In this document: positions 51,401 to 61,119 of the stretch, piece after piece
Layout: the number at the start of each line of letters is the position of its first letter
How positions within the stretch are numbered: position 1 is the first letter of the stretch
NCBI GenBank assembly: GCA_047972425.1
Contig: JBKEAR010000034.1
Location: 3,699-67,698 of the forward strand
Source of the DNA: JBKEAR01 sp047972425
GTDB taxonomy: Bacteria > Pseudomonadota > Alphaproteobacteria > JBKEAR01
Length of the DNA stretch: 64,000 nt
Direction of reading: 5' to 3'
The notes under the pieces: model-generated
Databases searched by the model: none
Told to the model about the DNA's origin: nothing
Seen by the model: only the letters and a program-made list of their open reading frames with translations
Program-made: the position numbers and the translations under genes

Positions 51401-52582
51401 ATGAAACTATTAACTACAATGATTATGGCAACGGCAATAATTACATCGGCTGCATCAGCCGAAAATTATGCAACGAATTTTGCAAATTCAGCAGAGGTTG
51501 TTAATAATTTAACCGATAATATAGTTATGAGTAACTATAATTATATGGAAGAAACAGCTAAAAAATTAGTTGAAACAACCAAAGAATTGCAAGCTGATGT
51601 GAGTATGCCCAACTTAAGAAAAGCACAAGAAGCTTGGCGTGAATCTCGTATTGGTTTTGAGGTTGCCGAGGCTCATTTATTTGGTCCTGTTGTTAGTTTA
51701 GGTGTTGACCCTGCTCTAGATAGTTGGCCACTTGATACCGAGCAAATGGCTTTCTCTGCAAATATTGCTAAAGGTATTGAAGGTGATGATTTAGAGAAAT
51801 TTGTCACATCATTAAATGAGAATGTTACAGGCTATCATGCCGTAGAATATGTATTATTTGGCGAAGAAAATAATAAACAACCCGAAGATTTTACCGAAAC
51901 TGAATTGGCTTATTTGGTGCTACTTGCCAATATTATTGATGAGAAATCTGTAGAGCTTAAAACAGCATGGTTAGAAGAAACCGAAGATGCAGGTCCTGCT
52001 TACGCACCATTACTTAAAACAAGTGCCGAAGGCAATGATGCCTATGCCGATACAAAATCAGCCTTAGAAGAATATGTTTCGGGTATGATTACAATTGTGG
52101 ATGAAGTTGGAACGGGTAAATTAATTGACCCAATGGGCGATAGTATTGCAACAGCCAACCCAATGTTGGTAGAAAGCCAATATAGTTGGAATTCATCAAC
52201 AGACTTTTTCTGGGATATAGCAGGTGTTTGGCAGGTTTGGTATGGCGATTCAGCCATTACTGGCAATGAAGGTTTAGGTATTCGTGATGTTGTTGCGGCA
52301 AGCAACGAAGAACTTGCCCAAAAAATTGATGGGCAAATTAACAAAGCACTCGAAACTATTGTTGCTATCAGCTTTAGCCAATATGAGAACGGTAGCGGTG
52401 CTATCTTTAAAAATAAAGGCGATATCATTACTTTAGCCGGATTAATCGATAAAGATGATAAAGAAAAAGCCTTCCGTAGCCAAATTTCATTGGTTTCTGG
52501 CCGTAAAAGAATTGCTCAGGCCGAGGAAGCTTTAGATGCTCTATCTAAATCTTTAGCTGATGAAGTTTTACCAAATTTATAA
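51401..52582 (+). CDS. imelysin family (M75) iron-regulated periplasmic protein
   Basis: A 393-residue secreted helical protein of the imelysin/peptidase M75 family, known from iron-responsive proteins such as IrpA and from the EfeO core. Signal peptide cleaved near ITSAASA/ENYA. The family motif HxxE is H146-A-V-E149 in GYHAVEYVLFG. DSWPLDTEQ and the conserved tail helices are present. An open frame extends to 51368, but the ATG at 51401 has AAGGA and begins the signal peptide. First gene of a run with a multiheme protein and a ferric ABC transporter, supporting a role in periplasmic iron binding. Confidence 0.9.
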   Translation: MKLLTTMIMATAIITSAASAENYATNFANSAEVVNNLTDNIVMSNYNYMEETAKKLVETTKELQADVSMPNLRKAQEAWRESRIGFEVAEAHLFGPVVSLGVDPALDSWPLDTEQMAFSANIAKGIEGDDLEKFVTSLNENVTGYHAVEYVLFGEENNKQPEDFTETELAYLVLLANIIDEKSVELKTAWLEETEDAGPAYAPLLKTSAEGNDAYADTKSALEEYVSGMITIVDEVGTGKLIDPMGDSIATANPMLVESQYSWNSSTDFFWDIAGVWQVWYGDSAITGNEGLGIRDVVAASNEELAQKIDGQINKALETIVAISFSQYENGSGAIFKNKGDIITLAGLIDKDDKEKAFRSQISLVSGRKRIAQAEEALDALSKSLADEVLPNL

Positions 52583-52606
52583 TAACTAAAAATATCAAGA
52601 GGTTGA

Positions 52607-54349
52607 ATGATGGGTGTATTATCCCAAGTGAGTTTATCGGCTATAGTAATTGTAACATTTGCAAATATATCGCTTGCCGAAATTACTTGCTTGCGTTGCC
52701 ATGCCGATGAAAATATAGAGCAGCTCATTTGGGAGCGTGAAATACATCCAGATTTCAGCCAAATAGATATCCCTGATTGGGCTAAAGTAGAAAATTTGGG
52801 GGGTACGGTAACGAATATTCAAACACCGGGCTCCTCAAATGCGTTTTCTGAGCCTATTCTGGGTTTGTCTGAGGCAGATTTAAAAAAGCATATCTCCGGT
52901 GATGCTTTTTTTGAGCAAGCATTTGTCCCTGCGCCTAACCCAGATTATACCAATTTTGCCGGATTAGGTCCCGTATTTAACGATAATGCATGCGAAACTT
53001 GCCACCAAAAGGATGGTCGTTTCCATTTACCATCTATAAAATCCGATGGTCAAAAGGTTAAATTAATGGATAGTGGCATCTTTTTACGGATTAGTATTGA
53101 AGATGAAGGGACATATCAGGGTGAAAATGGCTCCGTAAAACGCTCCAAAGACAATCTTTGGGGAGCGCCAACGGCAGTTCCCAATTTTTCCGACCAACTC
53201 TTTCATCGCTCAGCCTCGCGCAATAAACCAGTCAGAGCTATGTTTGAAGATGCTGATGGCAATATCGATTGGCAGTCTTTACAATCAGGCCAAGCCGATG
53301 TTTGGATAAGTATTGATGGCGTAAAAACAATGACTTATGCCGATGGTACACAGATAACCCTAACTAAACCAACTCTATGGGTAGATAACCCTTACGATGC
53401 CCCAGATAATGGAGCAGTATTTGATGAAATTGAAATATCAGAAGATGCCCAATCGCGGCTATTCAAACCCGATGTTCGTTTTTCGCCGCGCATAGGCATG
53501 CCTGTATTTGGCCTCGGATTGTTAGAGGCTATTAAAGAAGAAGATATTTTAAGCCAAGTAAATAACGATAGCCGCAAAAACAATGGTATCACAGGTAAGG
53601 CTAATTGGGTGTATGATGCCCAAAAACATGAAAAATGCATGGCTGAAAATAATTGTGATAGCAACCCGCCCGTATCTCTTGGGCGTTTTGGTTGGAAGGC
53701 CTCTACGCCTTCTGTACGCCAACAATCATTAGGTGCACTTAGGGGGGATATTGGTATTACAAACTCGATGTTTGGTAAAGAAAGTATAGATGGTACGGAT
53801 TTATGGAATGCTTATTTAGAGCTTAACCCTGATTTTAAAGAATATGCAACAAATAATAACCAGCCCGAAAGTACCAAAGAATTTGATGATGCGGTTACTT
53901 TTTATTCGCAAACATTGGCTGTACCTGCGCGTATAAATGCACAGGATAAAGATGTTATTAAAGGCACGCAATTATTTACGGATGCAAACTGTACGGCTTG
54001 CCATACGCCATCTTATGTAACGGGTAATGATCATGAAATTGAGCAGTTTAGAAACCAAACCATTTATCCGTTTAGCGATATGTTGCTCCATGATATGGGG
54101 GAAGATTTAGCCGATGGTCGCCGTGATTTTGAAGCGAATGGTAAGGAGTGGAAAACCCGTCCGTTATGGGGAATAGGTAAAACAAAAACAGTTAACCCGA
54201 CAGCCGGATTTTTACATGATGGCAGGGCAAAAACATTAGAAGAGGCGATATTATGGCATGGCGGTGAAGGTGAGCGTTCTCGCGAATATTTCCGCCAGCT
54301 TAGCAAAGAAGATAGAGATTTTTTGATTAAATTTTTACTTTCACTATAA
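52607..54349 (+). CDS. multiheme c-type cytochrome, di-heme thiol-oxidoreductase-like family
   Basis: Secreted 580-residue protein of the family often called di-heme oxidoreductase or putative thiol oxidoreductase, distantly related to di-heme peroxidases. Signal peptide residues 1-24. Three CXXCH heme sites are seen: C28-H32 at the mature N-terminus, C129-H133 (CETCH) and C462-H466 (CTACH). The family normally has the last two; the first is extra. ARMPAPARIN-like region, GKTKTVNPTAGFLHDGRAKTL-type C-terminal distal segment and WHGGEGERSREYF close the protein. Located between imelysin and FbpABC genes, 24 bases after the former. Confidence 0.85.
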   Translation: MMGVLSQVSLSAIVIVTFANISLAEITCLRCHADENIEQLIWEREIHPDFSQIDIPDWAKVENLGGTVTNIQTPGSSNAFSEPILGLSEADLKKHISGDAFFEQAFVPAPNPDYTNFAGLGPVFNDNACETCHQKDGRFHLPSIKSDGQKVKLMDSGIFLRISIEDEGTYQGENGSVKRSKDNLWGAPTAVPNFSDQLFHRSASRNKPVRAMFEDADGNIDWQSLQSGQADVWISIDGVKTMTYADGTQITLTKPTLWVDNPYDAPDNGAVFDEIEISEDAQSRLFKPDVRFSPRIGMPVFGLGLLEAIKEEDILSQVNNDSRKNNGITGKANWVYDAQKHEKCMAENNCDSNPPVSLGRFGWKASTPSVRQQSLGALRGDIGITNSMFGKESIDGTDLWNAYLELNPDFKEYATNNNQPESTKEFDDAVTFYSQTLAVPARINAQDKDVIKGTQLFTDANCTACHTPSYVTGNDHEIEQFRNQTIYPFSDMLLHDMGEDLADGRRDFEANGKEWKTRPLWGIGKTKTVNPTAGFLHDGRAKTLEEAILWHGGEGERSREYFRQLSKEDRDFLIKFLLSL

Positions 54350-54367
54350 AAATAAAGGATATTAGAT

Positions 54368-55390
54368 ATGCGTAAATTATTATTATCAATTTCGGCCATG
54401 GCTGCCATCTATGGTGCAGCATCCTTTGCCGGTGGCGAAGTGAATATTTACACTTTGCGTGAGCCTGCATTATTACAGCCTATTTTAGATAGCTTTACAG
54501 AAGCTACAGGTATTGATGTGAATGCAACATGGGTGCAAGACGGTATTTTGGCACGCTTAGAGGCCGAAGGTGATAAAAGCCCCGCCGATGCCGTATTAAC
54601 GGTTGATATTTCGCGTTTAAGTGAGATTGCTAATGCCGGTATGTTTGTAAATGTTGATAATGAAAATATTATTGCAAAGGTAGATGAACATTTACGCCAG
54701 CCTAATGGCCAATGGTTTGGTTTAACAAAGCGGGCACGGGTAATTATAGCTTCTAAAGACCGTGTATCGGCCGAAGATATGCCCAAAACCTATGAAGAAT
54801 TAGCCGATGCAAAATGGAAAGGGAAAGTATGTACACGCTCCGGCAAGCATGTTTATAACATTGGTGTTATTTCATCGATGATTGCCGCCCATGGTGAAGA
54901 AGATACCAAAGCATGGGTGCAAGCCTTAAAAGATAACCGTGGGCGTAAACCATCGGGGAATGACCGTGCACAAGCCCGTGCGGTGTATGAAGGTGTTTGT
55001 GATATTGCCCTGATTAATAGCTATTATCTAGGCGAAATGGCAATGAATGATGAAGAGCCTGAACAAAAAGATTGGTATAATGCGGTGAATGTTATCTTCC
55101 CTAATCAGGAAGACCGTGGGGCGCATATCAATATCTCGGGCATGGGTATTTTAAAAAACGGGCAAAACCAAGAGAATGCAGAGAAATTATTAGAATATTT
55201 ACTAAGCGATGAAGCCCAACAAGCTTATGCAGCGCTCAATTTTGAATTTCCTGTGGTTGAAAATGTTGCGGTTGACCCACTGGTGGCATCTTGGGGTGAA
55301 TTTAAAGAGGAGCAAACATCATTACAAGAGATTGCGGACAATGCACCCATTGCATCGCAAATTGTTGATGAGGTACGCTTTGATTTTTAA
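54368..55390 (+). CDS. fbpA: ferric iron ABC transporter substrate-binding protein (FbpA/FutA-like)
   Basis: Periplasmic iron-binding protein, 340 residues, signal peptide cleaved near AASFA/GGEV. VNIYTLREPALLQPILDSF opens the mature domain, and the tandem tyrosines in INSYYLGEMA are the usual ferric ligands. AAAGGA upstream. Its stop overlaps the permease start (TAATG). FutA- or FbpA-like, with Fe3+ the expected cargo. Confidence 0.9.
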   Translation: MRKLLLSISAMAAIYGAASFAGGEVNIYTLREPALLQPILDSFTEATGIDVNATWVQDGILARLEAEGDKSPADAVLTVDISRLSEIANAGMFVNVDNENIIAKVDEHLRQPNGQWFGLTKRARVIIASKDRVSAEDMPKTYEELADAKWKGKVCTRSGKHVYNIGVISSMIAAHGEEDTKAWVQALKDNRGRKPSGNDRAQARAVYEGVCDIALINSYYLGEMAMNDEEPEQKDWYNAVNVIFPNQEDRGAHINISGMGILKNGQNQENAEKLLEYLLSDEAQQAYAALNFEFPVVENVAVDPLVASWGEFKEEQTSLQEIADNAPIASQIVDEVRFDF

Positions 55391-57033
55391 TGTATAATAC
55401 CAATAGCCAGAAACAACGGATAATTAAATGCGATGGTTGGATGCTCCTAGCCATCGCTTTAACTGTTTTTATATCTTTACCGATAATATCGCTTATTTTT
55501 AAAGCGTTTACGGCAGACCAGTCTGTTATAAACGGTTGGGTGAAGTCGGGCATTATTTGGGATTATACATGGCGCACTTTAGCCCTAATGTTTGGTGTGG
55601 GTGTGTTATCGGCCATTGTGGGTGTATTTATGGCATGGGTTGTGGCTTATTGCCGTTTTCCGTTGAAAAAATATTTAGATTTTGCTGCTTTATTCCCCTT
55701 TATTATGCCCGCATGGATAGCGGCTTGGTGTTGGAAAGATTTTTTAGATTATGCCGGGCCTTGGCATAATTTTATGAAAAAATTAGCGGCCATAGGTTTG
55801 CCGATTACCCCAAATAATTGGGTAATACCGCTTAATAATTTGGGTGGGGCTATATTTATTTTGGCTTTTTCGACTTTCCCTTATGTTTATTTACTCTGCC
55901 GCACGGCATTTAAACAGCAATCGGCAAGTTTGTTCGAGAGTGCCCGATCTTTAAATGCAACACCATTGCAAGCTTTCTTTCGGGTGTCTTTACCCCTTGT
56001 ACGCCCGGCGCTTGCGGCAAGTGTGCTGATTGTGATGATGGAGGTTCTTAATGATTTTGGTACGGTTAAATATTTCTCTATACCTGTATTATCTTTAGGG
56101 ATTGAAGATGCATGGATTAATCGGGCATCGCCCGGTGCGGCGGCCGCATTATCCATGCTTGCATTATTAATCGCGCTATTTCTCGTAACTGGTGAGCAAT
56201 TATCACGCAGCCATATGCGCAATTTTGCCCAAAATGAAAGTTATCGCAATACCGAGGCCTATCATTTTACCGGCTTTAAGGGGTGGGGGATAAGCCTATT
56301 GTTTTTTATACCCATTGCTATTGGCTTTATTTTGCCATTTATTGTTATTTTACGTGCAACTTTGCGGCGCTTAGATCGCTTTTATGATTGGGGGCGTATT
56401 TTAGAGGCATCATTAACATCGGTCATACTTGCGGCTTTGGCAGCTTGTTTTGCCGTGATTTTAGCGAGCTTATTGGTTTGGGCTGCAAAAAATTCGCGGG
56501 CAAAATCTATTCGGCTATGGGTCAGATTATCTAGCCTTGGTTATGCTATCCCGGGTATGGTTTTGGCAGCCGGTGTGTTAATACCGGCAGGGGTTATCGA
56601 TAAAGCCTTACCTTGGGGAATCACTATTGTGGGGTCATCGGCTTTACTCATTTATGGTTGGGTCGCGCGTTTTCTTTCCATTGCCATTGGTAATATGGAT
56701 GCGGGCTTTAGTCGTATCCGGTCATCGATGGTGGATTCTGGCCGATCATTAGGTTTAAGCCAATGGGGTGTATTAACCAAAATTTATACACCATTATTAC
56801 GAAGCTTTATGCTTACAGCAGGTATAATGGTTTTTATTGATAGCTTAAAAGAGCTTGCGATTGCCCTACTTGTAAGGCCATTTAATATGGAACTACTCTC
56901 ATTATATGTGTGGCAATATGGATCGATGGAGCAGTTAGAAGATGCTGCACCGGGCTCGATGATTTTAATTTTAGTTGGGGTGATACCTGTATTAATTTTA
57001 TGGAAGCGGCTCAGCCGTGTACAACCAAAATAG
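55390..57033 (+). CDS. fbpB: ferric iron ABC transporter permease (FbpB-like, fused)
   Basis: A 547-residue membrane protein with two homologous permease halves of about six helices each, joined in one chain, as usual for FbpB/SfuB. Coupling segments with EAA-like pattern occur in both halves (FESARSLNATPLQAFFRVSLP and MVDSGRSLGLSQWGVLTKIY regions). 13 bases ahead of the ATPase gene. Confidence 0.92.
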   Translation: MYNTNSQKQRIIKCDGWMLLAIALTVFISLPIISLIFKAFTADQSVINGWVKSGIIWDYTWRTLALMFGVGVLSAIVGVFMAWVVAYCRFPLKKYLDFAALFPFIMPAWIAAWCWKDFLDYAGPWHNFMKKLAAIGLPITPNNWVIPLNNLGGAIFILAFSTFPYVYLLCRTAFKQQSASLFESARSLNATPLQAFFRVSLPLVRPALAASVLIVMMEVLNDFGTVKYFSIPVLSLGIEDAWINRASPGAAAALSMLALLIALFLVTGEQLSRSHMRNFAQNESYRNTEAYHFTGFKGWGISLLFFIPIAIGFILPFIVILRATLRRLDRFYDWGRILEASLTSVILAALAACFAVILASLLVWAAKNSRAKSIRLWVRLSSLGYAIPGMVLAAGVLIPAGVIDKALPWGITIVGSSALLIYGWVARFLSIAIGNMDAGFSRIRSSMVDSGRSLGLSQWGVLTKIYTPLLRSFMLTAGIMVFIDSLKELAIALLVRPFNMELLSLYVWQYGSMEQLEDAAPGSMILILVGVIPVLILWKRLSRVQPK

Positions 57034-57046
57034 AATAAGGTGAATA

Positions 57047-58072
57047 ATGTCTAAGCTTATTGTAGAAAATCTGACCCATTGTTATGAAAATGGCCCTGTA
57101 TTAGATGATATTACATTTACGGCTGTTCATGGATCTATTACATGTATATTGGGGGCTTCGGGTAGTGGCAAAACGACTTTATTGCGGTTGCTTGGCGGTT
57201 TTGAACGTTTACAACAGGGGTGTATAACCATTAATAACCGCATTGTGGCATCGGGGGCAGATAATATTTATATTCCGCCCGAAAAACGTGAGATTGGCAT
57301 GATGTTTCAGGATTATGCGCTATTTCCTCATTTAACAATCTTACAAAATTTATTATTTGGATTAAAAAAGAATAACCAAATACGTAAAGATTGGGTGATA
57401 GATGCCGCAGGACGCCTTGGCATTGCAAAGTTACTCAATAAACACCCTTATGAAATTTCGGGGGGCGAACAACAAAGGGTTGCCCTATTAAGAGCTATTG
57501 CGCCAGAACCCAAATTATTATTGCTCGATGAACCTTTTAGTGGGTTAGACCCACATTTGCGCCGACAAACAAGGGATGAGGTAATTGCATTTATTCGTAA
57601 TGTGGGGGTAACGACTATGGTGGTTACCCACGACCCAGAAGAGGCGAGTTACATGGGTGACCAGCTTTTAATTTTGGATCAGGGAAAAATTTGCCAAACA
57701 GGTAGCCCTGCAAAAGTTCGAAAAATGCCCGCAACACCAATGGTTGCGCGTTTTTTTGGTGCAGTAAATTCTTTTACGGTTAAGCCGAGTGATGGAAAAG
57801 TATATATTCCTTTGCTAAAAGAAGGCTTAGCGGTTAACCCAAAATCATCCGAAGTTACACTACAATTTTATCCGGAAAATATTCGTATTTCTGAGGGTAA
57901 CGATTTTATATTTGCGCAGCGCTTTATGGTAGAATATGGGGGGGAGCGTATGGTTTTTGAACATGAAAAAACAGGGCAACGATTTATTGTTCATTGTAGC
58001 TGTTCATGCCCGCAACATATTGGCGATAGGGTGAATTTATCTATTGAACCAAGCGATATTTTAGTTTTTTAA
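57047..58072 (+). CDS. fbpC: ferric iron ABC transporter ATP-binding protein (FbpC-like)
   Basis: ATPase subunit, 341 residues. Walker A GASGSGKTT, signature SGGEQQRVALLRAIA, Walker B LLLLDEPFSGLD and H-loop VTHDPEEA are intact, followed by a C-terminal regulatory (TOBE-like) domain. Last gene of the iron operon; it ends 5 bases from the convergent kinase gene, with no clear hairpin between. Confidence 0.93.
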   Translation: MSKLIVENLTHCYENGPVLDDITFTAVHGSITCILGASGSGKTTLLRLLGGFERLQQGCITINNRIVASGADNIYIPPEKREIGMMFQDYALFPHLTILQNLLFGLKKNNQIRKDWVIDAAGRLGIAKLLNKHPYEISGGEQQRVALLRAIAPEPKLLLLDEPFSGLDPHLRRQTRDEVIAFIRNVGVTTMVVTHDPEEASYMGDQLLILDQGKICQTGSPAKVRKMPATPMVARFFGAVNSFTVKPSDGKVYIPLLKEGLAVNPKSSEVTLQFYPENIRISEGNDFIFAQRFMVEYGGERMVFEHEKTGQRFIVHCSCSCPQHIGDRVNLSIEPSDILVF

Positions 58073-58077
58073 TTTTG

Positions 58078-61000
58078 CTAATTTTTTATATTGAGCTTAC
58101 TAATATAAACGAGCGTTTTTTTCCATTCATCAAATAATGGATCAAGACTTTGAGTAAATAGTTGCTGGTCATTATTGCGCGCTGCCATTTCTGTATTTTG
58201 GGCAGCTTTGCTTAGCCCACTAAAACCCAGTGAGGCACTACTTCCTTTTAAACTATGAGCCGAACGAATAGCCAGTTCACTATTGGTAATTTCATCTTTC
58301 ATTTCGTTTAAATTTTCAATAAAAATACTATTATCATTCGGAAAACTATTGAGTATCTGAATAAATAAATCCTGATCTAAATCGGCTAAAAGTTGGTTAT
58401 AAATATCGTAATTTATTTCAATAGAATCCGTTTTATTAATCATTTTGTTTTGAATGGGAGCAATCTTATTTGTTTTGGTTGTTGCCGATGAATGTTTCTG
58501 CTTATTGGGAATTGGCCAATATTGAGAAAGTGTTTCGAGCAAAGTTTGTTTGCGTACCGGCTTTGTTAAAAAATTATTCATACCCGCTTTTAAAGCTCTA
58601 TTTTTATCTTTATTATAAGCATGTGCCGAAAGGCCAATAATAGGGGTTTCAGCATTGGCACCTTTTATATTTGTACGTATTTGCATTGTTGCTTCTATAC
58701 CATCTCTAATCGGCATTGCAATATCCATAAGGATAATATGAAAATGCTGTTTTTCACATAACTCTACGGCTTCTTTACCATTCCATGCAGATACAACGGA
58801 ATAACCGGATTCTTCGAGCTGCTTACGCACAATAAACTGGTTTGTTTGGGTATCTTCGGCTAATAAAACCAATAAATCCTCTGCAGCTTCTGCCTGTGGC
58901 TCGGTTGCAATAATATGATGTTCAGGAATTTCAGCAATTTGTAAGGGAATGCGAACGATAAATTCTGAACCAACATTGATCTCTGAGTTTAATTGTATTT
59001 CGCCATCCATTAGTTTAACAAGCCGGTGGCTAATTGCAAGCCCCAAACCCGTACCACCTTTTTGGTTTTTATAAGCAAAATCGAGTTGAGAAAATTCTTT
59101 AAATAATAGCCCTTTATCTTCATCGGAGATACCGGGGCCTTGATCTTTAACCGAAATTTTGAAAATAAATTCTTTATCTGTAATGTCAGATGTTGTTATT
59201 TTTAAAATAACATCGCCATGGGTTGTAAATTTAATAGCATTTGAAAGTAAATTAATAATAACTTGGCGAATACGCCCTGAATCTCCATAAGCATGCTCAG
59301 GTATTTGCCCTTCGGTAATCAGTTGAAAATTCAGAGTTTTAGATGCAGCGAGTGGCGACATTAATTGCATTGTTGAGCGGAGCATATCGGGTATAGAAAA
59401 ATCATGTGGAATAAGCTTTAGCTTACTTTCTTCCACACTCGACCAATCTAAAATATCGTTTAATATAGTTAACAAATCCTCAGAGCTGTTCTGGGCTTGT
59501 GTTACAAGTTCTTTTTGTTCATTGTTTAACTCGGTTTCATCCAATAAATCCAAAATACCAATAACCCCTGCAATGGGCGTACGGATTTCATGACTCATCA
59601 TCGCTAGGAAACGCGTTTTTGCACTATTTGCGCGCTCCGCTTGGTTGCGAGCATCAAGTAATAAACTTTCAGATTTCTTTTGTGCCGTAATATCTCGAAT
59701 AAAAATAACAAATAAAACTTCGCCCGCTTGGGTTAGTGAGGTGATTGTAATTTCGGCAGGAAACTCCGAACCATCATAACGTAATGCGCTTATTTTATTA
59801 CGACTACCAACGATGGATAATTTATTATCGTTACGGTAAAAATTTAATAAATGATCAAAAGATGAGCGTTCTTCTTTTGGTATTATAAGCGATGCAAGAT
59901 ATTTATTTAATGCATAAGCACGATTAAATCCTAAAATACGCTCGGCAGCGGGGCTAAACTCCTTCACTTTTCCATCGGCATTCAGCATAATCATACCATC
60001 AAGCGATGTATTAACAATTGCGCGTAATCGTGCCTCGGATTCTATAATTTGTTTTTCATGAATATATGATTGTGTAACATCACGAATCACAACCGAAATA
60101 TAATTATTATCTTCAAATAAAATATAAGAAGATGATAATTTTATATAGATTTGTGTGTTATCTTTTTTTTTGGCTAAAACTAATTTTTCGGCCGATGAAT
60201 TTTTATCATATTCTAAAAATTCATTAAAGGTATAAAGACTATAAGTTTCTACTTGGGCAATTTGTAAAAAGTTTTTTCCGATAAAACCTTGGCTATCGGT
60301 AAAACCAAAAATATCGAGACTTGCCCGGTTGCAATTTGTTATTACACCATTTTCATCTAGTATAAGAATACCGTCATGGGCTGTTTCAAAAATAGTTTTA
60401 AATTGGTTTCTTGCGGCTTCTAAAGCCGAAACATTTTTTTGTAATTCTTGGCTCATTTGGTTAAAAGCTTGCGCCGTACGCGAAATTTCGTCATTTCCGG
60501 GAATTTTTAAGTGAATACCATAATCCCCTTGGCGAATACGATGCGATGCTTTTTCAAAATCACTTAAACGACTAACCAGCCAAAGACCAATAAGCAAAGC
60601 AAAAACTGAGCCTAACAAAACCTCAAGAGATCCTAAATAAATATTTTGCCAAATAGAGGATTGTAAAATAGTTTTTATACGCGATGTATCAAGGGATACA
60701 TAAATATCACCAATGAGTTTATCATCAACAATAATCGGATAACTGACATCATACCAAGTTCCTAATTGGTTATTTAGATTATTATTATAACCAAAGGGTG
60801 GGGCGGCTTCTCTATTTCCGTAAGTAAAACTCTTTTGGGGGTATTCAGTATAGTGAACCCGAAACCAAATATTCGGATAATATTCACCATAGGCATTAAA
60901 TGTTTCCTCTACTTGGCCTAATCGGTTTGCTTTGTATAATGTTGCAGCTTGTATAGACATATTGCGAGAGATGCTGTTGGCAACATTACGAAACTCATTA

Positions 61001-61110
61001 ATAACCGATTTTTGCACAATATAAGTGTTGCTCACAATGAGCATACTCATCAAAAATATCAATAATATTGTAAAACCTAATACAAGTTTAAATATCACAC
61101 CAAAGCGCAT
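58078..61110 (-). CDS. hybrid sensor histidine kinase with REC and Hpt domains
   Basis: A 1010-residue membrane kinase. Order: transmembrane helix (about 7-29), periplasmic sensor (30-155), second helix (about 156-180), HAMP (181-235), two PAS domains (about 240-350 and 358-480), HisKA with phospho-histidine H507 in MMSHEIRTP, HATPase with the N-box LLSNAIKF and G-box GGTGLGLAIS, receiver with D796 in LMDIAMP, and a C-terminal Hpt with H952 in SAHSLKGSS. So it holds a full internal phosphorelay. It probably passes phosphate to the divergent LuxO-like regulator. It lies 10 bases downstream of the phosphoesterase gene on the same strand. Confidence 0.9.
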   Translation of the reverse strand: MRFGVIFKLVLGFTILLIFLMSMLIVSNTYIVQKSVINEFRNVANSISRNMSIQAATLYKANRLGQVEETFNAYGEYYPNIWFRVHYTEYPQKSFTYGNREAAPPFGYNNNLNNQLGTWYDVSYPIIVDDKLIGDIYVSLDTSRIKTILQSSIWQNIYLGSLEVLLGSVFALLIGLWLVSRLSDFEKASHRIRQGDYGIHLKIPGNDEISRTAQAFNQMSQELQKNVSALEAARNQFKTIFETAHDGILILDENGVITNCNRASLDIFGFTDSQGFIGKNFLQIAQVETYSLYTFNEFLEYDKNSSAEKLVLAKKKDNTQIYIKLSSSYILFEDNNYISVVIRDVTQSYIHEKQIIESEARLRAIVNTSLDGMIMLNADGKVKEFSPAAERILGFNRAYALNKYLASLIIPKEERSSFDHLLNFYRNDNKLSIVGSRNKISALRYDGSEFPAEITITSLTQAGEVLFVIFIRDITAQKKSESLLLDARNQAERANSAKTRFLAMMSHEIRTPIAGVIGILDLLDETELNNEQKELVTQAQNSSEDLLTILNDILDWSSVEESKLKLIPHDFSIPDMLRSTMQLMSPLAASKTLNFQLITEGQIPEHAYGDSGRIRQVIINLLSNAIKFTTHGDVILKITTSDITDKEFIFKISVKDQGPGISDEDKGLLFKEFSQLDFAYKNQKGGTGLGLAISHRLVKLMDGEIQLNSEINVGSEFIVRIPLQIAEIPEHHIIATEPQAEAAEDLLVLLAEDTQTNQFIVRKQLEESGYSVVSAWNGKEAVELCEKQHFHIILMDIAMPIRDGIEATMQIRTNIKGANAETPIIGLSAHAYNKDKNRALKAGMNNFLTKPVRKQTLLETLSQYWPIPNKQKHSSATTKTNKIAPIQNKMINKTDSIEINYDIYNQLLADLDQDLFIQILNSFPNDNSIFIENLNEMKDEITNSELAIRSAHSLKGSSASLGFSGLSKAAQNTEMAARNNDQQLFTQSLDPLFDEWKKTLVYISKLNIKN

Positions 61111-61119
61111 TTATTTAGA

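Noticed and set aside
52042..52428. 128-residue frame antisense to the imelysin gene
   Set aside because: Composition is the reverse of a well-supported gene; no promoter or ribosome-binding site.
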